DNA of 64,000 bases from assembly GCA_918026815.1 (NCBI GenBank), contig CAKJVC010000006.1, forward strand, positions 1,550,001 to 1,614,000, written 5' to 3'. This document shows, piece after piece, positions 22,821 to 34,349 of this stretch. Position 1 is the stretch's first letter, and each line of letters begins with the position of its first letter. The notes beneath the pieces were generated by a model, which did not search any database, was not told the origin of the DNA, and saw only the letters and a list, made by a program, of their open reading frames with translations. This DNA comes from Chalara sp. BL73 (taxonomy: Eukaryota; Ascomycota; Leotiomycetes; Helotiales). Both the position numbers and the translations under genes were made by a program.

Positions 22821-25098
22821 TTATCGTTGAGCCGCAATGGCGGTAGGCAATTCCACACCTTCTTCCATGGCCCTGTCATCGTTATTGCGCCTCCACATCC
22901 TCATCATAAACCTGACGTTGTATTCGCCTGTCCAGAAGTTATGGGCTATCTCGCCTAAATGCACTGTCGCCATCGATGCAGCTATTGTCTTCCACCAAGG
23001 TTTGCGCGAGCTCCCGAGGAACAACAGCACCACAGCCATCATGGCCAAAGAAGAAATTATGAAAGTTCCGAAATTCATATTAAAAGGCACGATATCCTCT
23101 GACATGTTAAAAATTGTGGCAACAAGCCCAATGGGAGTGAAAATCTGAAGCAAATTAGTTATTATAGCGTTCGAAGATAGTCATTAACGAACCCAAATCG
23201 TAAGTGCTGTAGCTTTATGGACCTGCTTTGCCTCTTCATTCGCTTCTTTTGCTTCTTCGTTACTCTTCTGCAGCACTTCATTATTCCGTTGTGCTACCTC
23301 GGCGGCTTCGAGGTTTAAACGAAGTTTAAGCTATACTTGTTAACAGGACGTCTTCGCCAGGGAGAGGGGAAGGGGAGGGGGGGCGCGTGGTAACAAATTA
23401 TGGCAAGGCTCTCCAACTCACAGTTTTAGCTAAAGTGCTGCAAGATTTGTCTAACAGGCCCAATTTATCTTCGAGGTTTTCCAGGGTCTCAAATGCCGCC
23501 TTGATGGCATCAATGGAATGGAGCGCACGACTCTTTGTGCTGTTTCCAACTGTCACAATATCCGAGAAGTAGCCGATATCTCCGCCCCACTCGTTAACAA
23601 ATACCTTCGAAGCCTTGTTAGTTTTCGAAATAGCGCCGGAAATCTGGTTAAGAACCTGCATCGTGTTTACTGTCCATTGGAGTGCCTCTCTTGTGCCGCT
23701 GGGGCCATGCTGCTGTCCTCCAGACCGAAAGGTTAATGTTGAAGAGTGCTGATGAATCTGGCCAAGTAGTTAGTGGGCTGCAATTATCATAGACACCAAA
23801 GAAAATATCGACTGTTGGCATACATATTGTTCGATGTCCCGTTCCAATGATCGCACCAGATATTTCCATGTCTTCAATGGCTTGACAATTACAACCTCCA
23901 CCGCCATTAGGAAGTACTCTCTCGGATCCCAGATCGTCTGTTCTGCGTCATATTCCGTTGGGTCGGACTGTTCTAGGATCGGATCCCAGTTCGTCGGCGG
24001 CTTTGCTTGTTGCTCATCATCTGAAGCGTCTGGGTCGTAAAGGCCCTCCGGGGAAACATTTTCAGAGATCAAGTCCTCGTTATCATAGTCATTGTCGTTA
24101 AAAGCGTAGGCAGTCCACCGCCGATTATCAGAACCACATATGACCAATGAGGACTGCGCCTTGTATACGCCGCATAGTCTAGGGGCTTCTGTTGGCAGTT
24201 GCGTATTGAGGAACGACAGGCCAATCCATCGAGATGGTTGATGGCTGAATCCCAATGTCCCAAGGCAATTGTTGGCTGGCGGAGTCATGCATAAGGCAAA
24301 GTGTGGCATATGGAACTCGAATTGGAAGACTTTGTACCCTCTGGTCTAAAGGAAGGGGACACAAATGTTAATGGCCAAATTCCATCAATTACAAGCAATT
24401 AGGAAATAAAAATAGCATTTACATGAAACTTTACTCCAACCGATGATTGGAAAGCTAAGTGGTTCCAAATCGCCTCTCTGAGGGCTGGGACTTGGTGCTC
24501 AGGTGCCGTCTCTGACAAGGCGAGAATGTAGGAAGGGTCCAAATTTTTAATATAACTGCGGAATAAACTTAGCGAGGGAGCCTATCGTTATTTAAAGGGA
24601 GGAACTTTTCTTACATCAGTCGCCTAGATGGATTGAAACCATCAAATTGCTTAGATAATCCCAGTCAGTATTGAATTCTGAAGAAATATAATGGCGCGGC
24701 TTTGCACTTACTAATTTCTTCCAGTGCCTCTTCAGGTGTTCATAAAGTTCTGTTGCAGTTAGAGGATTGTTGCATTCTTTGGCGCATCCACCACCTTCGG
24801 AGCCAATACAACTTCTATCGTAAAAAAATGCTCTACGCCATTCCCCTGCGGCACCCGTGCCTGATTTCACGCTTTCGAGACATGCTTCTTGACAAAATTC
24901 TTTTACATCCTCGATCTCAGGAGACGGCACCGAGTTCTCCTCATCTTCCAAAAAGAGATCAAGTTCGTCACCCACTGCATTGATCTTTCTTTTCCAATCA
25001 ACGTAGGGTTCCTTCTCTTTGGGTATCCTGTCTTTTGCAAATATGGGATCCCACTTCTTGGCCAAGAAGTGCGAAGGAGACTCTCTCTTTTTGCCCAT
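22821..25098 (-). CDS. Fungal CorA-like membrane protein
   Basis: Seven exons: 25098-24712, 24649-24615, 24555-24423, 24345-23824, 23757-23422, 23330-23193 and 23144-22821. All six introns (62, 59, 77, 66, 91 and 48 nt) keep frame, giving 624 aa. Marks of the fungal CorA-like family are RRLIYIKNLDPSYILAL and APEHQVPALREAIW (spanning exons 2-3), FQFEFHMPHFAL, a long soluble middle, a Glu/Lys-rich coiled coil in exon 6, and two C-terminal membrane helices beginning IFTPIGLVATIFNMSED. True CorA channels carry a GMN motif after the first helix; here IFNMSED stands in its place, so Mg2+ transport cannot be assumed. The tiny 35-nt exon 2 is fixed by the family motif. No frame break was found, so the gene looks intact. 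Confidence 0.88.
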
Positions 25099-25740
25099 TG
25101 TTCAATACTTTGTCATAGGATGTTAACGTTGTGCAGTGAATTGACAACTAAGACATAAGGCTACTCGGATATGGCCACTCTCCGGAGGGAAAGTATTCTG
25201 TTTCCTGGTTATTGGTCATAATGAATGAAACTCGAAGCTAATATGCAACAAAATACTTACCTCAAATCTTATTAGAAGAGTCTCATATCTTGTTAGGAAC
25301 TGGCCTCGTCATTCAAGGGATAGTTGGGTTATTGGTGTGGCTAGCCTGTTGATCGAATCTAGAGCAAGCCTCATGTTCGAGGGAGTCGGTACCAGGTAGA
25401 AATACTAAACTCTGTGGGATGCAAGTGCTTGGGGAAAGAAAAGGGTGTACAACAAGAACATAAATCTTTCTGGTTGAGAGTTGACTCAATAGTGGGCTAA
25501 TGATACAAGGATCATAAGGCCGAGAATAGAAAATACTGGATACAGTCTTTTTGTGTGAAAACGCCGTCAATGGGATAGCAACCATGAAGACTCGCTTCGA
25601 TAACCTCCAACTCCATGCTCTCGTAGTAATTGAACACATTTTCTCGCCTCGCCTTTTGGGCACAACATATCCAAAAATTCCGAACCTTATCATACAAGCC
25701 TCGCTGCGTCGTAGTTGGTTGTTCCTCCAGTCTTGCATCT
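25099..25740. other. Spacer between CorA-like and cysteine-rich genes
   Basis: Apparent minus-strand ORFs of 98 and 163 codons overlap each other and the cysteine-rich gene's 3' end; neither carries a motif. Confidence 0.5.
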
Positions 25741-26171
25741 CTAGCGAACTTGTACTTTTGTTGTCTTGCAGTATACACACCGTGTTGCATTGCATTCGGG
25801 GCATTCATTGACTACTATGTTGATCCCAGAATGCGCACATGCACACTAGTCGGGCGCGGATTAGGCTTCGATCGAATTTTGTGCATTAAGTAGCCACTTA
25901 CGCATTGCCATACAAAAACATACTTCTTTCGCGGAGGCTACACAGTGTAAGGTTAGCATGATAGATGCATCCAGCGATTGCTGTTAAGAGTATGGCTTAC
26001 TAGCTTCCTTATCAGAGGATTGGATTCGGGTCCGTCAGGCAGTGGTGCAGGACTCGCTTGAATAAAATCGAATCCATGTGGGGCGAGATTCAACGCATCG
26101 TGACTTCGAATTGACGTGGACGTGGAATGCTCGGGAGGGAGCTCAGTGTCGTGGAGCCAAGAGTGAGACAT
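25741..26171 (-). CDS. Small cysteine-rich zinc-finger-like protein
   Basis: Three exons, 26171-26001, 25937-25902 and 25845-25741, with phase-0 introns of 63 and 56 nt (branch GCTAAC and CTAAT); 103 aa. ATG 26171 is chosen because stop codons lie in frame a few codons upstream. The first half is polar and disordered. The second half reads KKYVFVWQC, CACAHSGI, then NECPECNATRCVYCKTTKV: paired cysteines (C69/70/72, C84/87, C92/95) that could bind two zinc ions. Small fungal proteins with a WQCC...CPxCxxxRCxxC pattern occur widely, and their function is unknown to me. It sits 0.64 kb upstream of the CorA-like gene on the same strand. Confidence 0.75.
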
Positions 26172-27713
26172 CAGCGAAGTCTTCAACTATCATTAAACTC
26201 GAGTCAACTCTACTCGCTGCGCGAATTAGGAGCTCCTGGAGAGCCAGCAAAGAATCGTATTCCATGGTAACTTTGGGAGCCGGAAGGTATCTGTGTGAGA
26301 GAGGTATAGGGCAAACCTGTTACACCGATTTGTTAATTCAATCAGCATCGTGAATTCATTGAATGTGATATCGCTGAATTCTCAATGCATGCGACCGAAA
26401 GGCACGAAAAGCAGTGTACAGACGCCTACAGAGCACAAAAAACACAACAATCTTGTGATCCAAAGTTCTAAGACAAAAGCACTCACTAATTGAAGCGGAG
26501 TGTGCTACGAAGATTCCAAGGGAAGAAGCTGTTAAGGTTGCACAACTTAGGGAGTAAATTCAGAAAAGTTTAAATCCGAAGCTCCTTAGCGATATAAACG
26601 GGCTCTTTTATCGTGATGGGTCGGTATATGGCTGCAACCAAAGCCAGTATCCGCTTGCAGAGACCAGCATCGTCCTAGCCACTTATCTGCCTGCGCCATC
26701 CGCCCGTAAAGTGAGTCCAGGCTAGGAGGGAACGTGTAATTTAACTTTAGCGCGCTTCATCGTGGAATATCTTCAAGCTTCTGACAATCCAACACTATCC
26801 ACAGGAAAATGTCGTTTGAATTTGATGCTAGATGCTCCAGCACAGCGTCTAGCGTTCTGTTGCCGTGCTTCTTCCTCTGCGCAAGCCGAGACGCCATTCA
26901 CGAAGAGCGCGATGGCTCGCGAGGCCAGTGCTATGTGGTCGATTGTCGCGGGAGAGCACCAACGAATTCGAGCATCGCACAGGGACATGGATAGATATGT
27001 ATTGCGGGGCCGGGAAAATGGTCTGAGAAGGGGGGCTGACACTAGTGGATTCTTATGCGTGTGGGGCCATGGCAGCATGCAAATTATATCATACTTTGTA
27101 CTGCCTAAATATTCCAACAGCCACACCATCTCCACATAGAAATGCTTGGGGAATACTTGGCAATGCTGCTTTTAGTTTTTAAGCTAGTATTTTGTGTGCC
27201 TTGAAGTAGTTAGAAAACAGCGTAAAAGCAGCGTCCCGAGCATCTTATAGTCATTGGCTGTACCTGATGTGGAGACAAAGCGTCATACCAGGTGTACTGC
27301 CTAGATTTTGTTGGAATGTTTGGGCATGTACGAAGTACTATACTGTGATGTACTACAACACTAACTCCAAATGACGCTATTCCGAAATTAGCAATACAAC
27401 AAGGGTCCTAGCTTTTTAAATTCGGTTATTCATTACTAGAAAGAGAAAAGTTCATTTCCCATGTTTCTGACCCTTGTAATAAAGCCACAATGTGGCCTTG
27501 GCACAGTGTTTAGTATTATTGCCAATATGATATAAGATTCGACTTCCATACTAATACCAGCGCTTTACGAGAATTCATACTAAGACTAACATAGTATCAA
27601 AAAGTCATCTTATATGTCTCGAGACTCGATATTACTAAATACTACGATGCTAACTCGTTCACTGAGCCATGGGTTACGACGTAGTTGGTGAAGAGCGCTG
27701 GATACATGATGCG
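26172..27713. other. Spacer
   Basis: Two overlapping ORFs on opposite strands (26762-27139 and 26773-27135) lack motifs. Nothing else recognised. Confidence 0.45.
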
Positions 27714-29240
27714 TCAAATGATAGTGAGCGCCATTTCCTCCCCACATTCCTGAAAGGTGACCCTTAAGCAAAGAAACTCTATCGTTCCCATTCCCACTCT
27801 TTTAAAAGTGTCAGGACGCTCTGGGTCTATTGGCAAGAATGCAAGTGAGGCAGACCATGTCCCATCATTGGCAATCTCCATCAGTAGAACATCTTTATCA
27901 ATTCGTCGTCAACCGAACAATCGTAATTCCATTTTAAGGTGGAGTTATGTTCAGGATCTCGCTTGTCTTGTCTGTTCGTTGAAGTGGCAATGCTCTCTGG
28001 TAGCAATAGGGCTACTCCAGATCTCTTATCCCCCTAGAATACCGCTCTATCAAGCTCATAGCTTCGACTAGGACTAATTTCTCCGCCGCACGCAGACATC
28101 GACCTTTAAGCTTCAGCATCTCTGAGCTGATTTCACCTAATGAATCGCTGCCGGCCGGTATGGTCGAAACAGAGACAACATAAGCTTTTTCTTCTGTGGC
28201 CATCGACGAGCCAAACCAGTACATCTCCCGATCTCTTGATTCTATGGCTTGCCCGCCTGCATCTGTTGGTTAGTAATTGGACGCCCACGACCAACTTGGC
28301 GCGCGATATGGAACAAGCTTTGTCGCTCCTTCTTTATAGTGCCATAGAAGATCGTATAGCAACGTGTCTCCCATAGTCCAGCGTAGTATGCGCAGCCTCG
28401 TTCAGCTTGGAAGAGTTTTGCGATACCTTAGATGGCAGGGAACGTATCCTTGACGTATGAAAGCGACAATTTGGCGCCATCGATGCTGTGGAGATTGCAC
28501 TGAAATTTTCTCCTCCATCTGCCCCCTGTTGGGAGCAGTATTGGCTTCATCAACTCTATCTTGGAGAATTTACTAGGCGTATAATTATACTCTCACACTT
28601 TCCCTAGCTTAGACATTCCCAATACAGCTCTATATCAGTGAAGTGAACAATGGGTAGCGATAAGAGAAGCTCCTGAAAGGCACACGCTCTTCGTAGAACG
28701 GGCAACTCAGAGTTCTCGAAGGAGCGGTGGTAATGATCTTTCCTGACATAGACAGAATGGGTTGAAGCTTCGTTGCCAAAGCTGTGTACATAAACCCTTT
28801 GCTCTAACGGCGGCTCACCATACAGTCCGCCATGAACATTTTCGGATCTAGTAGCCGCTATAATAAGGAATGCAGAGGCATAGATGATGCCATTTTGTCG
28901 CTTTCTCGCTCCCAGTCTTTTTCATCGTCTTGAACGATGCATAGACGTCAGTCCACAAATACTGCAAACCAAGACGGCGAATTAGCGCGTCCTGAAAAGT
29001 GCGCGGGAGCGTCCACAATGGTATACGCGACCGGAAAGAGCTTAATGTAGATGTCGTAGTTCCGATTGGTTTGGTGCCACCCCAACAATGAATGACTAAA
29101 CCAGCATACTGTGCCGCTGCTGGCTGATCAACCCGGCAACATGCATGCGACTACTCTTGCCTTCGATCCTCGGTATTCGCGTTGGAAGGGCAGCTGTTGA
29201 GGTGCCGCAAGAGCAGATGTGATGCTTTGCGACAATGATT
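27714..29240 (-). pseudogene. Decayed HET-domain gene
   Basis: Reading the minus strand in shifting frames recovers an almost full HET protein. In order: an LPTR segment; HCWGG...TTTSTLSSF; IPLWTLPRTFQDALIRRLG; QYLWTD; CIVQDDEKDWERESDKM; YASAFLIIAATRSENV; LPVLRRACAFQELLLS; IVHFTDIELYWEC; YVKDTFPAI; GIAKLFQAERGCAYYAGLWE; LLYDLLWHYKEGATKLVP; and APSWSWAS; ending with a C-terminal PAGSDSLGEIS and TFKRVGMGTIEFL. These are the standard order and spacing of a HET tyrosine-rich domain and its tail. At least three frame changes and two in-frame stops (one near 28604) separate the pieces, so it cannot encode a full protein. Confidence 0.85.
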
Positions 29241-29859
29241 CAGTTACTCCGAGATACGGCACACTGCGGGCTCCAACCATCTATATGCTGAACTCTAGCG
29301 GCTCTGAACGTGTGACAGACTACCATAACCACGTGATATTGCGATACGCTTGCTTAGAATCGAGTCGTTCGAGCCTAATTCTTCAATGGAGGTAATAAAT
29401 GTCAGTTTAATGGTGCCCATAAATAAATGTTGTCCGGGCGGCGTATCCGTATCATGAGCCGCGGGAAGGAGGAGATTAAGGAAGGTCGTGCTGGTTCCCT
29501 TGACAGCCGGACCAATAAAAACAACTGCGTCCTGTTAAACGTTTTTGTTCTTGTCCCCAAGCACATAGCTGACAATATAGAATCAACCCAGAAGATTATC
29601 AGACTCGGCGCGGTTCGCGTAGTCGTCACACGACTGCATAGTCAAGATCTGGGAGGCGAGCAGCGGCGGGCACTTATCTCATTTGACGTGATTGACTCAT
29701 ATCTTCATACTGAAATTCTTACAATCGACATTAAAGTTAATCGCTTTCCACTATTTCAGAGCCCGACCCTGAGGATCTAAGCGTAGCATTAAGCTCAGAT
29801 AGGATATGGATAACGTGTTATTCCGAGAACTCGGTATAGCTACCGTCAGAGTATGCAGG
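29241..29859. other. Spacer between HET relic and Helitron relic
   Basis: No gene recognised; a minus-strand ORF at 29402-29629 has no motif. Confidence 0.45.
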
Positions 29860-30975
29860 TGATCCTGGACGTTCTCCCACACAATAGATCGCTGAATACG
29901 ATCCGTAGCCGTAAGATATTCTATGAACTGTGGCAGGTGGCGTTGCAGATCATGCTACCGCATATCGGCACAGCTAAATCCGACGAATACAGGCGAAATC
30001 TGAAGTGGTAAAAATTGAGCCTGTGCTCTCTTATTCTTCCGAAACGGACGAGTGCCAGGTAAGATCGAGCCTTGACGAACGATCTGCTGCAGGAGATCTC
30101 CATCCACAAGCAGTGTCTTTGTTAGATCTTCACGGGTAAGATCCTTTAAACAGGATGCCTTGGAGACATAATAACGCGCTAATTTCTGAGCCCTTTGACC
30201 GCATTGGGATATTAAAAATCCGGAAGCGCCAGCGGGGATGCCGTCCAAACCCCCCATCCGAATAGCGCATGGGATGAGCGGCGGATTCCCTTTAGAGTTA
30301 CGGCCTGTTGACGGGCGCATTTAGGCCCGCAAGGCACGTAGAGTAGAGTGTTAGGAAGGCCATAGCAAATATCCGTTCTCTTCCAGACGCTTCATCAAGG
30401 GGAGTCTGCCGAATAGAAGGCGTAGGAACGCCGTAAGGGAGGGTCCGGGCTCTACCCGTAAGCTCTTCTAGAAGACGATTAACGTCTGTACTATCCGCTT
30501 GAGTATTCGGAACCATAGACTAGGTATTTGGAGAAGGTAATTTGGCCATCCGTAGTGTGCATATTCCCAAGTATAAGCTCGTCCGTAGCCTTTGCAGACG
30601 GTTGTAAAAGGACGGTAACCAGCCCTTCTGGTAGGGTTGGCAGGACCATAACCGTCTTTATGATATCCTGCATGAAACGTAACGCAGTGGCTGGAATAGC
30701 GATATCGGTGGCCACGGTACCGCCTTAATAGAATCTGCATGAGACCGAACCCATTACCATCTCCTCAACTTGCGTGAGGACCGGAAGGTAGTCTGGAGCC
30801 TCCCCTTGGTCTATATAATTCTCTGCAGACATTGAAAAAATACATATCCCGGCCCTTGTCTCGTAGAAAACACCTGTGGCAGACGTGATCCTTTAGCCGT
30901 AGATCAAACCAACGCTCATTGCAGCGCGAACACGTCTTTATCCGTATTGTATCTATGATGAAACCCTTGAATTAA
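29860..30975 (-). mobile_element. Helitron helicase-like N-domain relic
   Basis: Minus-strand frames, broken by stops and shifts, spell the N-terminal part of a fungal Helitron Rep/helicase protein. In order: a zinc-ribbon-like CSRCNERWFDL...CHRC; YLPVLTQVEEMVMG; a block with LPEGLVTVLL and STDVNRLLEEL; RERIFAMAFLTLYS; a region with RYYVSKASCLKDLTREDL; IVRQGSILPGTRPFRKNK; SPVFVGFSCADM; and DLQRHLPQFIEYL. The Rep catalytic HUH core and the helicase lie further C-terminal and are absent here, so this is a truncated, inactive copy. No 5'-TC or 3'-CTAR hairpin end was located. Confidence 0.75.
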
Positions 30976-31544
30976 GTCCTATTCGGCCGTAGAAAGAACC
31001 GCCCCCCCCCCCCCCCCCACCAGGCGCGGAAGCGGTTCTTGGAGGAGTAGGAGTTACGGACTGTGACGGAGGGGTTAGGATTTGTAGAGGCTGTGGTAGG
31101 TCTGGAAGGTCTGTCGCGAGTCGTTTTAAAAGTATCATAGTTCTCCTTTCGCCGCTCTCTACAGGGATAGCAAGATATAGCATCTCTTTTTTTTTTAGAA
31201 AGAAGGAGAGTAGGAGCCTTCGAGGGCAAAGGTAGCAATACTTTGAATCCATTTTAAGCTACGGGTATAGTTCTAGAGAGCAGAAAGGAAAGAAAGGGAT
31301 TTGTGTGACACCTCACGAGAACCTCATAAAGGAGTATTCGTAGAATGGCGTGTATTACGAGAATACTAACCTAGAGAGAGAAGAAGAGAGTTGGTGGGAG
31401 GTATGCTCCCTTAATATACTAGGCGCAGTGGTCGATTTTGCCCAACCACTTTGTTTACCACTTAACTGATCTCAATGAGATATATTCAATACGAGAAAAA
31501 GAAATTGCTGTCCTTCGAACTCGGCATACCCAACATACCTTATC
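30976..31544. other. Spacer with poly-C tract
   Basis: Low-complexity ORFs translate the homopolymer as poly-Gly; not regarded as genes. Confidence 0.5.
31002..31018. repeat. Poly-C tract, 17 bases
   Basis: Uninterrupted C run beside the Helitron relic. Confidence 0.95.
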
Positions 31545-34349
31545 TCAGGTCCAACCAAAAATTTCTTTTAATCTTGACCTCTGTTCTGATGTCAAGGAGG
31601 CCGGGTACTTGACTGCAAAAGTGACAATGAAATCACCCCTTTTATTTGAGGCCTTGGATAGAGGCATACCTAGGGCCGGGTACTTTTCACAAGAACCGGG
31701 CTGTGTCGGACGCTGCTTTCGATGTTCAAGTGCTTACCGTCGATCGTAGTGATAATACGCTTCCAACCACAGAGCGACTCACGAAAATCGAGTTCCACAG
31801 TTTGATGGAGATCGTCGCCGTCTCTGGTGAATAGCGGATGAGGTTTCTGCAATGAGATGGCGTCAGTAATTGCAAGATGGCCATTCTAAATTTAAATACT
31901 AACTCCTTCAATGATAAAATGCAAATTTTGCTGCCCGGCTTCTTCTAGGTCGCCAACACCCTTGAATTTGATCTTTGAGCCATTCTTAAGGCCAGGCTTA
32001 ATATCCATATCCAAGACTTTGCTTTGAGCTACCCTCTTTCCCGTTGTTGGGTCAAAGGCTTCCCTTTTGATCTTCATTTTTTTATGCGTACCTTTGAAGA
32101 TCTCTTCAAGAGTTAACGGAAGGGGTCGTTCAACAGTCGTGACCTCAGGAGTAGACGCCCAAGGAATGGGACCCCTTCTTCCCGTTTCAGGTCCAAAATT
32201 GGCGAAATCATCACTCGATCCATTGGTACTTCCCATGCCGACCTGACCGCGAAGAAATTCGGAAAATATTTCCTCCGCGTGCGATAATGAAAACCCCCTA
32301 CCAGACTCAGATCCAGTTGGAAACCCATAGGCTCTCGATCTATCTGGGTCGGTGGGGTTTGGATTCGTAGGTAGGTGCCCGTCAAACGACCCTAGTATGG
32401 GAGGATAATATGGGGCCTATTTGTTTCCTGAGACAAAATATCTTGGATCACGGGTTGGAGTTGATGTACCTCGACCAGCCCTTGGATCGATGTAACGCCT
32501 ATCTCTTGGGTCAATATAAGGGTCAAGGGGTCGAGAGCGTAAGTTGTGAATACGCTTAGAATCATATATAGGATCCTTCTCAATCCGGTGATCGGCCTGG
32601 AGGGCTTCTTCGAACACTCTGCTGCCATATGGCATCCTCACATCTGATGGGTCAGGGTCAGAGTAGTCATCATCTGATGACAGATCTTTTCGTGGCAAAG
32701 TTTGATTCGCTTCATTTGACCTATAATCACGGGAGGACTCATTGTATTTTAACTCATCGTAGGATCCCTCGCGCCGCGGAGCACCGGAATAGTGGTTTTC
32801 TGCTGGTTGTGCCATTTCTGGTGGTTCGTGTCGTACCCGATATTTAGGCTGCTCAACGTATTCCGATTCCGGCTTACCGGGATTATCCGCCGAAGTTCTT
32901 GCCTGTCTACGTCTGGTCTTATTTTTATTTTCGGAATCGCCGCCAGCACTGAATTCATAATGAAAGTCTCGGCCAACACCGCTGTCATGGTGTAAACCGC
33001 TGGAAGTCGTCTTTGGCGCGTTTCCTGACCTCCCCTGGAGTGGTGGCGGCGATGGAGGCGAAGGTGGAGGACCTTGACTAGAACTTTGTTGGCGTAGATT
33101 TGGTGGTGGGTCTGTTTTGCCCTCGTGGCGTGAACTTTCCTTGGTTGTGGAGAGTAGGGGGGCTGGCCGTTCGAGTGTCTAAAACTGGACGAGTCTCTGC
33201 GATATTAATATCGATATTTGAGACCGAGTCCGATGGTAAAAAGGTATCGTCGCTAGAATTAGACATATTAGAATTTTCGGTCTGTTGGGATGGAAAGTCT
33301 TGGTTGGACTTCTCTCCTCGATCCTCCCGAGCCGCCTCTTCCCGGGAGGGGCCTTTTGATCCGGGATGCCTACTTTCTTGCGAATCGAATGTCTCATCCC
33401 TTATAATTTCATCATCTTCTCCTTTGTCTTCCACGTCGTCGACGGAAGGTTGCAAATTTTGATTTTTCGTTGAAGGTACACAAGTATGGGATTTTTTCAC
33501 GTTCAGCGAGACGTTGCTAGTTTTTTTATTTTGAGGGCTATATTTGCTGGCCTTTCCCTTTTCTGGTAACGGCTGTTCATGTAAGCCTCCACTCTCGATA
33601 AGCCCCATCAATCTGGCTTTGATCCAGTGCTTATTGGCTTCGAGCTCCGCCTTGGTAAAGCCATCATCAACTAGCTCGCTTTTCCATAAATTCCACTGTA
33701 TTTCAGCTTCACCCTCGTCATTATCAGCCATCATGAGAACAGTCTCCTCTCTCCTTCCAGCCCTCACGTCCTCAATCAATTGATCCAGCTTCTCCCCGAT
33801 CCGGCCTAAAGATCCGGTACTTAGGGTCGTCAAGAATAGAGCCAATGACGAAGAATGGCTCATGATCTTTTCCCTTATTTCCGTCAGGTTCTCCGTCCCC
33901 CATCTTAACCTGTCCCAGGCTCGCTTGCTTCCCGTCCCCAGGGACTTGTATTTTATGAGGAGCTTGTTCAACTGTTGAAGAACCCCATTGCAGTTGTGCA
34001 CCAGTACGCCCAACTCTTTCTTTTTCCCAGCGCCGGTTCGATTAAATATTGAATCTGGATTTTGGATTTCATCTTCGAGTTCTTTTATCGCGGTGTGGAG
34101 CGAAATGACTATCGTAAAGGAGGCATTAGCATGCCACTTCTATGAAAGGATGTGCGACCCTGGCAAATGATTTACCTTCATGAGAGACCTCTGTAAATGC
34201 CTCACCGGCTCCTTTGCCTACCATTTCACTGCAATCAGTTCTGTTCTCCACGGTGACATGACCTCGGAATGGCGCTTACATGATTTGTATACCGACCATG
34301 CGAACTGGCCCACAACAAAGATATCTCCAATGGAGAAACCAAAAGACAT
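31545..34349 (-). pseudogene. NLR-type N-domain fused to Sis1/DnaJ C-terminal domains, broken
   Basis: Exons 34349-34280, 34217-34176 and 34108 onward join in frame. They encode an N-terminal domain common at the front of fungal STAND/ankyrin proteins (MSFGFSIGDIF, then YKSCKGAGEAF, VISLHTAIKELEDE, AWDRLRWGTENL, AEIQWNLWKSELVDDG). A long disordered Ser/Pro/Asp-rich linker follows. Then come the substrate-binding domains of a class-B Hsp40 (ERPLPLTLEEIFKGTHKK, IKPGLKNGSKIKFKGVGD, KPHPLFTRDGDDLH, GWKRIITTIDGK, and GMPLSKASNKRGDFIV to a st op at 31545). No J domain (HPD motif) is visible. Three breaks interrupt the frame: a one-base shift near 33120, an in-frame TAG near 32417, and a shift near 31730. 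A real intron lies at about 31904-31855. Fusion of the halves is supported by the same frame running on both sides of the TAG. Confidence 0.78.

Noticed and set aside
26762..27139. Overlapping ORFs of 125 and 120 codons on opposite strands
   Set aside because: Neither shows a motif or typical composition; at most one could be real, and neither has supporting context.
30953..31252. 99-codon and 88-codon minus-strand ORFs with poly-Gly
   Set aside because: Low-complexity reading of the homopolymer beside the Helitron relic.
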